From the NCBI GenBank assembly GCA_020723305.1, contig DYJC01000006.1, positions 1-64,000 of the forward strand: a DNA stretch of 64,000 nt, read 5' to 3'. Of this stretch, positions 1 to 12,445 are shown in pieces. The notes under the pieces were generated by a model, which saw only the letters and a list, made by a program, of their open reading frames with translations, was not told the origin of the DNA and ran no database searches. The position numbers and the translations under genes are program-made. Position 1 is the stretch's first letter. Every line of letters begins with the position of its first letter. This DNA comes from Desulfosudis oleivorans (GTDB taxonomy: Bacteria; Desulfobacterota; Desulfobacteria; Desulfobacterales; SURF-7).

Positions 1-656
1 ACCTTACATTTTTACACCGGAGGTGTTATGACATAATCACAGCAGGGCTAACAATCTAAAAAAAAATTAAAATTCCAATTGAGCGGAATGAATGATTTTA
101 TAGCGGAGTCGTTCACTGTCTGAATGGATTAGGGATCGTTTGGAAAAAACAGCTTTCATCACCGGCTGTTTTTGCCGGAAGCAGCCTGGACAAGAAATGA
201 TCATTAATTTCATGTCTGCCATTCTGTTTTTTCCTTACGAGCCCTTATCCATGAGTTTGAACGACGCAGTCTTAAAATTATTCATGGAGCGGATAAAATG
301 CCGGTTATAAAATTGACCTCAATGAAATTACGATTCACCTTACAAAGCAAAACGGGTAAAAACAGGGAATACGGGCGGCCACAAAGAGAATACGGGCAAC
401 CACAAGGGTTGCCCCTACGGGTGCAAAAACTTCTTGCAATATTTAAAAACAAACAGGTACAAGATCATTGTAATTACCTTGCCAGACAGATAAAGGAAAG
501 AATGGATGTCCCCAAATATAGTCCTTAATTTTGAGCCTTGGCCAGACAATCCGCTCAAGCCGACCGGAGCAGCCGCGGTTTGTCTCCGGCAAGCGTAACA
601 GCGCGGCGGGCGGATTAGCTGCCCGTTCGGCAGCGTAAGCAAACACAGGAGGAATC
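1..656. other. Gene-poor left edge
   Basis: I see no convincing gene here. Reading frames in this stretch are short and one crosses a palindromic repeat (368-420). A small perfect hairpin (CCGGC at 162-166, GCCGG at 174-178) has no U-tract, so I do not call it a terminator. The stretch 540-650 is visibly more GC-rich than its surroundings and leads into the ribosome binding site of the DUF1232 gene. The region could hold the promoter of that gene, but no clear -35/-10 pair was found. Confidence 0.4.
368..420. repeat. Palindromic dispersed-type repeat
   Basis: A 17-base direct repeat (368-384 and 389-405, two differences) runs into a perfect 8-base inverted repeat, GGGCAACC (394-401) and GGTTGCCC (407-414), followed by CCTACGG. 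From general familiarity, very similar palindromes recur in many environmental bacterial genomes as small dispersed repeats. Only this one copy is seen in the window, so its repeat status here is inferred. Confidence 0.5.
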
Positions 657-1085
657 ATGGTAAAAACCAGCGATGAGTCGAAAGCAAATAAGGTCAAAGA
701 TAGTAATGCATATAAGAAAGCCAAGAATAAAGCTGAAGAGTACACCAAAGACCCGGAAAAGCTCAACGAATTGATTGACAAAGCAGCGAAGAAGGCCAAT
801 GGGAAGCAAGGGCCACTTGATGCAGTATGGACTCAACTCATGGCATGCTTTCGTCTTATAAAAGCTTACGCAAAAGGGACATACAGGAAGATATCTTGGC
901 AATCCCTCGTTATACTTGTTGCATCAATAATCTACTTTGTTATGCCGATTGACATGATTCCTGACTTCATATTGGCTTTCGGCCTCCTTGACGATGCAGC
1001 AATTCTTGGTTGGGCAGTTAAAACATTCAGCAAGGATATTGATGCATTTGTTGAATGGGAGTCAAACAATTCCGCCGGCGTGTGA
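657..1085 (+). CDS. DUF1232 (YkvA-type) membrane protein
   Basis: The product has 142 residues. The first 75 are lysine-rich and charged, followed by a hydrophobic DUF1232 core with the family's proline-aspartate signature (MPIDMIPDFI, about residues 98-107) and a LLDDAAILGWA helix. This domain is widespread in small membrane-associated proteins, but its biochemical role is not established. The start is well supported by an AGGAGG-type ribosome binding site seven bases upstream. The lysine-rich N-terminal half is longer than in minimal family members. It stands alone, convergent with the PilZ gene that follows, so no operon partner suggests a function. I am confident of the gene and family, not of a role. 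Confidence 0.8.
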   Translation: MVKTSDESKANKVKDSNAYKKAKNKAEEYTKDPEKLNELIDKAAKKANGKQGPLDAVWTQLMACFRLIKAYAKGTYRKISWQSLVILVASIIYFVMPIDMIPDFILAFGLLDDAAILGWAVKTFSKDIDAFVEWESNNSAGV

Positions 1086-1119
1086 CACACAAAAAGCCGC
1101 ACGCACCAAAAAAAACAGA

Positions 1120-1515
1120 TTACTCCGCTTTTTTTAAAAACTCTACGCCAATACCATTTGAATCCTTCCTGACGATTTCTGCCGGGACTTTTATATATTG
1201 TTCATTCTCTTTATATGGAATATGTAAAATAATCGTGCTCCCCTCTGTCATGGACTCATTTGTTTTAATAAACATCCCGCTACCGCTGATGTCTTGACTG
1301 ATACCCTGATATTTATTTCCTTTTGCTTCAAACTCGACTGTATTAACATAAGACTTTCGAATTTCATTTCTCTCACCATAGCTTTTTGAAAAAAATGAAG
1401 GATCGCTCAGTTGTTTGAAAAGAGTGAATTGCTGTTCGTCAGACATTTCAAGAATTTTTTTTATCAATAATACTGTGATCGTATCTTTACCAACCTGAGT
1501 TTCATCCGATATCAT
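1120..1515 (-). CDS. PilZ domain protein (first of three)
   Basis: A 131-residue single-domain protein. The N-terminal half (to about residue 50) looks helical and is not recognised. The C-terminal half is a PilZ domain, the family that binds the second messenger cyclic di-GMP. Both binding signatures are present: RxxxR as RNEIR near residue 50 and DxSxxG as DISGSG near residue 77, so binding is likely. An AGGAGGGGC-type ribosome binding site precedes the ATG. PilZ proteins of this size usually act by contacting a partner protein, which cannot be read from the sequence. The upstream neighbour is nifJ, separated by a terminator, so it is probably transcribed alone. Confidence 0.85.
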   Translation of the reverse strand: MISDETQVGKDTITVLLIKKILEMSDEQQFTLFKQLSDPSFFSKSYGERNEIRKSYVNTVEFEAKGNKYQGISQDISGSGMFIKTNESMTEGSTIILHIPYKENEQYIKVPAEIVRKDSNGIGVEFLKKAE

Positions 1516-1587
1516 ATTGCCCCTCCTTTTTCATACAAAATTGCTGTAACGAAAAGAGAAATTATGCTTTTACTGCTTTTCGTAAAA

Positions 1588-1622
1588 AAGAAGGCCATTT
1601 GCGCTAAGCGAACGGCCTTCTT
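1588..1622 (-). terminator. Intrinsic terminator after nifJ
   Basis: AAGAAGGCC (1588-1596) pairs with GGCCTTCTT (1614-1622) around a 17-base loop. Read on the minus strand the stem ends in a run of T (bases 1585-1591). It lies 31 bases past the nifJ stop codon and should separate nifJ from the PilZ gene. Confidence 0.7.
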
Positions 1623-1653
1623 CCACTTCTACGGTAATCAACAGATTGCTTTC

Positions 1654-5513
<3,860 letters not shown>

Positions 5514-7124
5514 TCAATCCAAAAGGGTTTCAAAAAAATCATTACCCTTGTCATCAATGATAATAAAGGCAGGAAAATTTTTTACCGATATCATAAATAC
5601 AGCTTCCATTCCGAGCTCAGAATACTCTATTGTCTCAACATTGGTTATGCATTCTTTTGCAAGTCTGGCTGCAGGCCCTCCGATTGATCCCAAATAAAAA
5701 CCCCCATGGGTTTTACAGGAATCCGTAACCGTTTTTGAGCGGTTGCCTTTGGCAAGCATCACCATGGATCCCCCGTTTTCCTGAAACAGGGAAACATATG
5801 AATCCATACGACCGGCGGTCGTAGGGCCAAAAGATCCGGACGGGTATCCTTTTGGTGTTTTGGCCGGCCCGGCATAGTAAATAATATGATTTTTAAAATA
5901 TTCCGGGAGAGCTTCTCCGCGATCCAGCCTTTCCTTGATCTTTGCATGAGCGATATCTCTTGCAACCACAATCTTTCCTGTTAATTCCAGCCGGGTTGCA
6001 ACAGGGTAACGGGTTAAAATATTACGAATCTTATCCATGGATTGATTCAGATCAATATGGATTGCCTGTGAGTCCGGTTCCGGTGATTCAGGCAGATATC
6101 TTGCCGGATCTGTTTCCAGTTTTTCCAGAAAAATCCCTTGATTGTTGATTTTTCCTTTAATGTTTCGATCTGCGCTGCAGCTTACACCGATTCCGACAGG
6201 ACAGGATGCACCGTGCCTTGGCATACGGATAATCCGGATATCATGACAAAAATATTTTCCGCCAAACTGGGCACCGATTCCAAATTTTTTAGACTTTTCA
6301 AGCATTCTATTTTCAAGATCCAAATCCCGGAATGCATGGCCGTAAGGATTCCCGGATTTAGGTAATCCATCTAAATATCCTGCGGAGGCGAGCTTGACGG
6401 TTTTTAAATTCAACTCAGCAGAAAGCCCTCCGATTACAATCGCAAGATGATAGGGAGGGCAGGCAGATGTTCCCAGCGACTTCATTTTTTTTTCTAAAAA
6501 TGTTTCCAAAGTACCTTGATTCAGAATTGTTTTTGTTTCCTGAAATAGATAGGTTTTATTTGCAGACCCGCCGCCTTTTGCCATAAACAGAAAACGATAA
6601 TCCTTGCCTTGCACGGAAGATATATCAATCTGGGCCGGCAGATTCGATTTTGTATTCACTTCTTCATACATATCAAGCGGGGCGTTTTGAGAATACCTCA
6701 GATTACAGGTTTGGTATGCATTGAACACCCCCCTGGAAAGGGCTTCCTCATCCTGAAATCCGGTCCAGATATTCTGCCCTTTTTTACCCATAATGATTGC
6801 GGTACCTGTATCCTGACACATTGGAAAAATAAAATCAGAAGAAATCACCGCATTTTTAATCATCTCAAGAGCCACATAACGGTCATTGCCGGAGCTTTCT
6901 GTGTCATCCAGAATTTTTTTCAGCGATGCCAGATGAGAGGACCGGAGAAGATGAGAGACATCTGTAAACGCTTTTTCAGACAGCTCGGTCAATCCATCCG
7001 GAGATATCTTCACAATCTCTTCGCCTTCAAATTTTGAAAATGAAATATGGGATTTGGTTAAAAGACGGTATTCGGTTTGATCTTCCTCAAGCGGGAAAAG
7101 ATCCTGATATATAAATTCGCTCAT
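5514..7124 (-). CDS. fumA: Class I (iron-sulfur) fumarate hydratase
   Basis: This 536-residue single-chain enzyme interconverts fumarate and malate in the cytoplasm as part of the TCA cycle or its reverse branch. It carries both the alpha (about 1-350) and beta (about 360-536) domains fused, as in enterobacterial FumA, rather than the two-gene version common in many anaerobes. Three cysteines expected to hold the [4Fe-4S] cluster are visible in MCQDTGTA (about 103), SACPPYH (about 221) and ASCPVGIG (about 308). The C-terminal part holds the beta-domain signatures GPTTAGRMD and KGNRSK. The start has a modest GGAAGGG site. Between this gene and the upstream PilZ gene lies palindromic element A, only 34 bases before this start, so the leader was probably reshaped by it. 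Confidence 0.93.
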   Translation of the reverse strand: MSEFIYQDLFPLEEDQTEYRLLTKSHISFSKFEGEEIVKISPDGLTELSEKAFTDVSHLLRSSHLASLKKILDDTESSGNDRYVALEMIKNAVISSDFIFPMCQDTGTAIIMGKKGQNIWTGFQDEEALSRGVFNAYQTCNLRYSQNAPLDMYEEVNTKSNLPAQIDISSVQGKDYRFLFMAKGGGSANKTYLFQETKTILNQGTLETFLEKKMKSLGTSACPPYHLAIVIGGLSAELNLKTVKLASAGYLDGLPKSGNPYGHAFRDLDLENRMLEKSKKFGIGAQFGGKYFCHDIRIIRMPRHGASCPVGIGVSCSADRNIKGKINNQGIFLEKLETDPARYLPESPEPDSQAIHIDLNQSMDKIRNILTRYPVATRLELTGKIVVARDIAHAKIKERLDRGEALPEYFKNHIIYYAGPAKTPKGYPSGSFGPTTAGRMDSYVSLFQENGGSMVMLAKGNRSKTVTDSCKTHGGFYLGSIGGPAARLAKECITNVETIEYSELGMEAVFMISVKNFPAFIIIDDKGNDFFETLLD

Positions 7125-7158
7125 GTAAAAAACAGCCCTTCCTGATATTCATTCAATC

Positions 7159-7280
7159 GAGCCAATTTCAAAAGTCTCTTGTTGTAGTTCCGGCGAAAAC
7201 TGAAATCCAGTATTTTCGGCTCTTTTCTGAGCACTGACTTTCGCCGGTGTGATACTTTATAATCGTTTTGAAATTAGCTC
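7159..7280 (-). mobile_element. Palindromic MITE-like element, copy A
   Basis: A 122-base element bounded by inverted ends GAGCCAATTTCAAAA and TTTTGAAATTAGCTC. Inside, a second pair of complementary arms (CCGGCGAAA and TTTCGCCGG) lets almost the whole element fold on itself. It is the reverse complement of copy B at 22074-22216 apart from a few substitutions and an internal insertion in B. AATC flanks both ends (7155-7158 and 7281-7284), a possible target duplication. It starts two bases after the PilZ stop codon and ends just before fumA, and reads in the same direction as these genes. It codes for nothing. Confidence 0.8.
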
Positions 7281-7282
7281 AA

Positions 7283-7633
7283 TCATTTTTCTTTTTCTAA
7301 AATCTGTAAACCCACCATAACATGGCCTTTGAAGCGTCCCTGGTTATCTTTGGAAATATGTTTTACTTCGGTTTCCAGCTCCTCGATTTTACCAGGCTGA
7401 TCCGTTGAATAGTATTTCATTTTAAAAACTTCACCCTCTTTTAAATACTCAAGAACAACAGAATCCTCTCGAACTAGAACGCACATCCCGCTTTCCGACA
7501 AATCCCGTATCCTGAATTGGTAAACCGTTTCCAATCCTGTAAAAGAGAATTCTACACTGTAATACTTATCAACAACTGTTCTCGGCTCAGATCTATTACA
7601 GTTCTTTTGCTCTGTGGAGTTTTTCTGTTCCAT
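7283..7633 (-). CDS. PilZ domain protein (second of three)
   Basis: A short PilZ protein of 116 residues if translation starts at the ATG preceded by GGGG with a five-base gap. A TTG four codons upstream is the alternative. The cyclic di-GMP motifs RxxxR (RSEPR, near residue 15) and DxSxxG (DLSESG, near residue 44) are both present, so binding is expected. The remainder is a single beta-barrel-like domain with no added effector. It lies between htpG and palindromic element A, which begins two bases beyond its stop codon, and may be co-transcribed with fumA downstream. The partner or process controlled is unknown. Confidence 0.8.
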   Translation of the reverse strand: MEQKNSTEQKNCNRSEPRTVVDKYYSVEFSFTGLETVYQFRIRDLSESGMCVLVREDSVVLEYLKEGEVFKMKYYSTDQPGKIEELETEVKHISKDNQGRFKGHVMVGLQILEKEK

Positions 7634-7828
7634 GGCATACCCCAATCTGAATTATATTTGGATGGGACCTATATTCCTGAAAACGCCGGCTGTTATCAGA
7701 AGACACGTCAACTAACAGAACAGATCATTTGGATCAAAGGATAAAAATAGAGTATAAAAATCCTTTTTTAAAATTAATATGCTATATATAGCTTAAATTT
7801 TCTACTATTTCAATTCCATATATTACAA

Positions 7829-9760
7829 TCATTTTGTTAATGCCTCACTCATCAGCTCCCCGATCTTTTGAGAAAAACGGGATGGATTTTCCACTTTCCC
7901 CCCTTCCCCGATGATCGCGATATCATAAAGCAGGTCACAAAAATCATTGATCCGCTCGTTTTCCTTATCTTTTTCAAACAGATTTTTAATCCCGACAACA
8001 ACCGGATGCTCAACATTCAGTTCCAACACCCTCTTGGTTTTCTCTATGCTTTGCCCTGTGGATTTCAGGATCTTCTCCATATAGGCGCTCATATCGTAAT
8101 TATCTCCGGAAAGGCAGGCCACAGATCCTTTCAGGCGGGTTGAAGCTTTAACCTCTTTTATCTGCTTTTCAAGCCGAGCCTTTATATGGTCAAAAAGAGA
8201 GGTGAATTCATTTTTCTTTTTCTCATCCACCTTGTCCAGATCAAGATCACCTTTTTCAGCACTTTTCAATTTTTTTCCATCATATTCCGTGAGGGACATG
8301 ACGACCCATTCATCTACCGGGTCCGTCATCAACAGAACTTCATAATCTTTTTCTTTCAGGGCTTCCAGGTGCGGGCTGTTCAGGATTGAAGAGAAACTGT
8401 CTCCGGTAATATAATATATTTCTTTCTGGTCTGGTTGCATTTTAGATACGTATTCTTTCAGGGAGACCAGTTTATCATCCGATTTGGTTGTTTTAAACCG
8501 GATAAGTTCTGATATTTTATCTTTATTTTCAAAATCAGTATGAATTCCCGACTTGATAACCTGTCCGAATTCTTTGTAAAAATCATCATATTTTTCTTTT
8601 TCCATATCTGAAAAAAGTTTAAAAAGCCTGCTGATCAGATTCTTCCGGATATTCCTCACAAGCCGGTCATGCTGCAAAATTTCACGGCTTACATTCAGAT
8701 TCAGATCAGGCGCATCCACAACGCCTTTTACAAATCCAAAATAATCCGGAATTAATTCTTTACAGTTTTCCATGATAAACACCCGTTTACAATACAGCTG
8801 GAGCCCGTGTTTCCGATCCGGAGCAAACAGATCCATGGGGGCCTTAGCGGGTACATACAACAGGACACTGTATTCAGTCGTACCTTCCATTTTAAGATGA
8901 AGTCTAGTTAATGGCGGATTCCAGTCATGACTTACATGTTTATAGAATTCCGTGTACTCTTCTTCTGAAATTTCATCTTTATTTTTTAACCAGATAGCCT
9001 TCATGGAGTTAAGTGTTTCTTCTTTTATAACCTTGCGAGTCTTACTACCAATCGGTTTCCCATCCTTGTCAATAACCTGCTCTTTTTCCGGAACAGGTTC
9101 ATTTCTTTCCACATCCATCACAACTGGATAATTTACAAAATCAGAATGTTTTTTGACAATTCCGCGGATGGTCCACTCTTCCGTAAAATCCTGCTCATCC
9201 TCCTCGATTTTCTTCAATTTCAATATAATATCCGTACCATGGCCTTTTTTCTCAACCTCTTCTATGGTATAGGAGCCATCTCCGGTTGATTCCCATTGAA
9301 CGCCTTTAGCTGCCTCAACGGATCGGGTTATGATTGTAACTTTTTCTGCGACAATAAAAGAACTATAAAAGCCGACTCCGAATTGGCCGATCAATTCCGG
9401 GGTGGAAATCTCATTTTTTTTCGATTTCTCAAGAGCCTTCATAAATGCAGCTGAACCGCTCTTTGCAATTGTACCGATATTTTCCATCACCTCATCATAC
9501 GTCATTCCAATCCCATTATCGGAAATTGTGAGTGTATGTTTTTCTTTATCCGGAATAATTTTAATTTTTAATTCCGCATCCATACCCAAAGCTTCAGAAT
9601 TTGTCTGTGAATGAAAACGGAGTTTGTCAATTGCATCAGAAGCATTTGAAATTAGCTCTCTTAAAAAGATTTCCTGATTGGAATATAACGAATTAATGAT
9701 AAGATTGAGAAGTTGCTGAACCTCTGTTTTAAATTGAAGAGTTTCTTTTTTACCTTCCAT
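7829..9760 (-). CDS. htpG: HSP90-family chaperone HtpG
   Basis: Cytoplasmic ATP-dependent HSP90 chaperone of 643 residues. The N-terminal GHKL ATPase domain shows ELISNASDA (about 30-40), DNGIGM and GQFGVGFYS, all needed for ATP binding. The middle domain with the [12 protein letters not shown] segment and the C-terminal dimerisation domain follow. I chose the ATG at 9760 because GAAAGGAG precedes it at good spacing and the protein then begins as family members do. The frame stays open for 30 further codons upstream but that part looks non-coding. A sigma70-like promoter lies upstream (9881-9910). No CIRCE heat-shock operator was found. Confidence 0.96.
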   Translation of the reverse strand: MEGKKETLQFKTEVQQLLNLIINSLYSNQEIFLRELISNASDAIDKLRFHSQTNSEALGMDAELKIKIIPDKEKHTLTISDNGIGMTYDEVMENIGTIAKSGSAAFMKALEKSKKNEISTPELIGQFGVGFYSSFIVAEKVTIITRSVEAAKGVQWESTGDGSYTIEEVEKKGHGTDIILKLKKIEEDEQDFTEEWTIRGIVKKHSDFVNYPVVMDVERNEPVPEKEQVIDKDGKPIGSKTRKVIKEETLNSMKAIWLKNKDEISEEEYTEFYKHVSHDWNPPLTRLHLKMEGTTEYSVLLYVPAKAPMDLFAPDRKHGLQLYCKRVFIMENCKELIPDYFGFVKGVVDAPDLNLNVSREILQHDRLVRNIRKNLISRLFKLFSDMEKEKYDDFYKEFGQVIKSGIHTDFENKDKISELIRFKTTKSDDKLVSLKEYVSKMQPDQKEIYYITGDSFSSILNSPHLEALKEKDYEVLLMTDPVDEWVVMSLTEYDGKKLKSAEKGDLDLDKVDEKKKNEFTSLFDHIKARLEKQIKEVKASTRLKGSVACLSGDNYDMSAYMEKILKSTGQSIEKTKRVLELNVEHPVVVGIKNLFEKDKENERINDFCDLLYDIAIIGEGGKVENPSRFSQKIGELMSEALTK

Positions 9761-9880
9761 TACTGCTCCTTTCCGTAATTTTGTATTCAATAATGATCCC
9801 TGAGACTCATTGGAATTTATCCCAAAACAGAACTGTTCCGGGTAAGGCACATGTGTAAGCTTTTAAAATTCAGACCTGCT

Positions 9881-9910
9881 AAAATATTAGTGCAAATTTT
9901 AAATTGTCAA
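9881..9910 (-). promoter_or_regulatory. Candidate promoter of htpG
   Basis: On the minus strand a perfect TTGACA (bases 9905-9910) is followed by TAATAT after 15 bases or TATTTT after 18. It sits between the upstream terminator and the htpG start, about 120 bases ahead of the gene. The -35 box is also one arm of a perfect dyad, TGTCAA-CCCT-TTGACA (9905-9920), which might serve as an operator. Confidence 0.45.
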
Positions 9911-9929
9911 CCCTTTGACACTCTTCCTG

Positions 9930-9962
9930 AAAAAAAGAGGCGGCTTATAAAAGCCACCCCCT
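9930..9962 (-). terminator. Intrinsic terminator after acyl-CoA dehydrogenase
   Basis: Read on the minus strand, GGTGGCTT and AAGCCGCC pair (one G-T) around a TTAT loop and are followed by TCTTTTTTT. It lies about 35 bases past the dehydrogenase stop codon. Confidence 0.75.
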
Positions 9963-9996
9963 TTTCTTTAATTATTTAACTTATTGTATTTACATT

Positions 9997-11808
9997 TTAT
10001 CCATTAAAAGAGTCATTCTGCATCTGCATGATGGACGGATCAATTGCAAGAAGTGAATCCATTGTCCCCATTGTAGACGGAAGCATGGAATTTATATAAA
10101 ATTGAGCTGTTTTTATCTGGCCATCGTAGAATGCCGCATCCTTTTTCTTTGCTTGCGCTACTTTGCCGGCAGCGACAGAGGCTCTCCACAAAAGCATCCA
10201 TGCCATAATGACATCACCACATACATTCAAAAATGGAAACGCGGAAGCAAACGCATCAAGAACCTTTTCAGACATTGCCGTGGCCCCCATGTTCATGGCC
10301 ACACTACCCAGTTTGTTTACAGCCGCCTCAACCTTTGCCGCCATTTCCTCAAGGCCTTTGATTGCTTTTGCTGCTGCTATGGCTTTATTCATTTCACCAA
10401 GCAGATCCATGAACGGTTTCCCTTTTTTCATCCCGAGTTTTCTACCCAAGAGATCCATTGCCTGAATACCATTGGTACCCTCATAGATACTGGTAATTTT
10501 GCAGTCACGGGCCAACTGTTCCTGGGGATATTCATGGATATATCCATAACCTCCGTAAACCTGCATCCCTTGGACACATACATCAAATCCTTTGTCAGTG
10601 CAGTATGACTTTACGATCGGGGTCAGGATCTCAATCAAGCACTGATATTTGTCTCTTTCACTATCGGTTTCAGCAATTTTTGCTTTATCAAAACAATTGC
10701 TGGTGAAATAGATCAGTCCGCGCATCCCATCAATCAATGATTTCATAAACAGAAGCTGACGTTTCACATCCGGGTGTTCAATGATGGCAACACTGGATGC
10801 ATTTGGATCCATCATCTGAAGCAGATTTTTGCCCTGTTTTCTTTCTTTGGCATAATTTACAGCATTGATATAGGATGTCGTGGCAAAACCAAATCCCTGG
10901 AGTCCGACACCAAGACGTGCCTCATTCATCATAAGAAACATTACTTTCATTCCCTTATTTTCTTCTCCAAGCAGAAGACCACGGCATTTTCCCTTGCCTC
11001 CAAGCGTTAAGGAACAGGTACTATTGCCATGGATACCCATTTTTTCCTCAATCCCTGTGCAAACCACATCATTATCTTGTCCCAGGCTTCCATCTTTATT
11101 GACCCAAATCTTTGGAACAATAAAAATGGAGATCCCCTTGGTCCCAGCCGGCGCTCCTTCAATTCGGGCCAGAACCGGATGAATAATATTTTCAGTAAGA
11201 TTTTGTTCACCGCCGGAGATAAATATTTTATTCCCGGTAATGGAGTAAGTTCCATCATCATTTTTCACAGCACTGGTTGATAGATTACCGACATCAGAAC
11301 CCGCTTCCGGTTCAGTGAGAAGCATGCTTCCTCCCCATTTACCGGTATACATCTTTTTCACGAATATTTTTTTTTGTTCATCCGTGCCGAACTCTTCTAT
11401 CATCTTTGCAGCGCCATGAGCCAATCCCGGATACATCATCCATGCGCAATTGGCCCCGGTAAAATGTTCACCACAAGCCATGGCAACCGTATTGGGCATA
11501 CCCTGACCACCGAATTCTGGATCATCGGTCATGGCTATCCACTCACCTTCTGCAAACAGATCAAAAGGTCTTTTAAACGCTTCAGGAACTGTTACTTTTC
11601 CATTCTCGAATTTACACCCTTCATCATCACCGATTTTCATTGTTGGAAGGATCTCTTTTATTGCCAGATTGCGTGCTTCAGAAATAATAAGATCCACAGT
11701 CTTCCTATTGAATTCAGCATATCTTTCATGTTTGCTCAATTCTTCAACATTCAGCATTTCATGTAAAACAAAATCAACATCCCTTCGATCTGAAATCGCC
11801 TGTGCCAT
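9997..11808 (-). CDS. Acyl-CoA dehydrogenase, long C-terminal type
   Basis: An FAD enzyme of 603 residues that introduces a 2,3-double bond into an acyl-CoA and passes electrons to electron-transfer flavoprotein. The N-terminal, middle (LLTEPEAGSDVG, about 160) and C-terminal helical domains are present. The catalytic glutamate lies in IYEGTNGIQ near residue 441. A tail of about 120 residues beyond the usual fold places it in the roughly 600-residue group that includes methylthiopropionyl-CoA dehydrogenase DmdC and several uncharacterised enzymes, so its substrate cannot be named. The ATG at 11808 was chosen because family members begin MAQAISDRRD and an AAGGAG site lies upstream. It is monocistronic with its own terminator. 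Confidence 0.92.
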   Translation of the reverse strand: MAQAISDRRDVDFVLHEMLNVEELSKHERYAEFNRKTVDLIISEARNLAIKEILPTMKIGDDEGCKFENGKVTVPEAFKRPFDLFAEGEWIAMTDDPEFGGQGMPNTVAMACGEHFTGANCAWMMYPGLAHGAAKMIEEFGTDEQKKIFVKKMYTGKWGGSMLLTEPEAGSDVGNLSTSAVKNDDGTYSITGNKIFISGGEQNLTENIIHPVLARIEGAPAGTKGISIFIVPKIWVNKDGSLGQDNDVVCTGIEEKMGIHGNSTCSLTLGGKGKCRGLLLGEENKGMKVMFLMMNEARLGVGLQGFGFATTSYINAVNYAKERKQGKNLLQMMDPNASSVAIIEHPDVKRQLLFMKSLIDGMRGLIYFTSNCFDKAKIAETDSERDKYQCLIEILTPIVKSYCTDKGFDVCVQGMQVYGGYGYIHEYPQEQLARDCKITSIYEGTNGIQAMDLLGRKLGMKKGKPFMDLLGEMNKAIAAAKAIKGLEEMAAKVEAAVNKLGSVAMNMGATAMSEKVLDAFASAFPFLNVCGDVIMAWMLLWRASVAAGKVAQAKKKDAAFYDGQIKTAQFYINSMLPSTMGTMDSLLAIDPSIMQMQNDSFNG

Positions 11809-11994
11809 TTTACCAATTCTCCTTCTTGTTTGTATTGTGCCAATAATATCTTCAGGTAATAACCTTAAGCGCATTGAACTATCCGTCAATCATACAAAAT
11901 GGGCATTTTAGCAGCTGAAACTCAATCGTCAAGTATTTTTCACACAGGTAAGAATTCTATTGATGGAGGATGTATTTCTTGGCAATAAAAATAT

Positions 11995-12387
11995 TTACGC
12001 CAGACTGTCCGGCAAAACTTCATGAATTCCATAATTATGTATAAAGGAGTAAATTTGGGATATTTTAGTATCAGGCATCGGTCTGAATTTCACCCCCAGC
12101 CTGCGCATCATGATGGAATAAAAAGGAATGGTTTTTTCATAAGATACACTCGAAATGACTGTAAACGGAAGATCTCCAATTTTAATCCCATGACCACTGA
12201 CAAAGATATCCAACTCTGAGTAAGTTTGTTCCGGATCCTGAGTGTCGATGTATTGAAAGGAAAGACCGCTTTTACTGATATCAATCATGGTACCCAATTT
12301 GGAAGAGCTATCGGCAGGGTTCAGAACCACAAAAATGCCGTCACTTACAAAAAAACGTTTCTGCACTCTACGATTCATGGTTTCCAT
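11995..12387 (-). CDS. PilZ domain protein (third of three)
   Basis: A 130-residue PilZ protein. RxxxR appears as RVQKR at residues 7-11 and DxSxxG as DISKSG near residue 36, so cyclic di-GMP binding is likely. After the barrel, a segment of about 35 residues ends in a helix resembling the YcgR-type tail. The upstream neighbour on the same strand is a hybrid histidine kinase whose stop codon is 58 bases away, so the two may be co-transcribed and linked in signalling. The start ATG lacks a strong ribosome binding site, and an in-frame ATG at codon 4 is possible. Confidence 0.82.
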   Translation of the reverse strand: METMNRRVQKRFFVSDGIFVVLNPADSSSKLGTMIDISKSGLSFQYIDTQDPEQTYSELDIFVSGHGIKIGDLPFTVISSVSYEKTIPFYSIMMRRLGVKFRPMPDTKISQIYSFIHNYGIHEVLPDSLA

Positions 12388-12445
12388 TTTAATAAATATT
12401 TATATTTAAAAACGTTATATTTGTCAAACATTGAAACAATCTTCA

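Noticed and set aside
162-178. Terminator at the left edge
   Set aside because: The hairpin is only five base pairs and no T-run follows on either strand.
298-528. A 76-codon frame at the left edge
   Set aside because: It runs across the palindromic repeat, has low-complexity composition and no ribosome binding site.
9761-9850. N-terminal extension of HtpG
   Set aside because: The frame is open, but the strong ribosome binding site and family start point to the ATG at 9760.
9861-9930. CIRCE heat-shock operator before htpG
   Set aside because: The TTAGCACTC-N9-GAGTGCTAA pattern is absent; only fragments such as TTGCAC occur.
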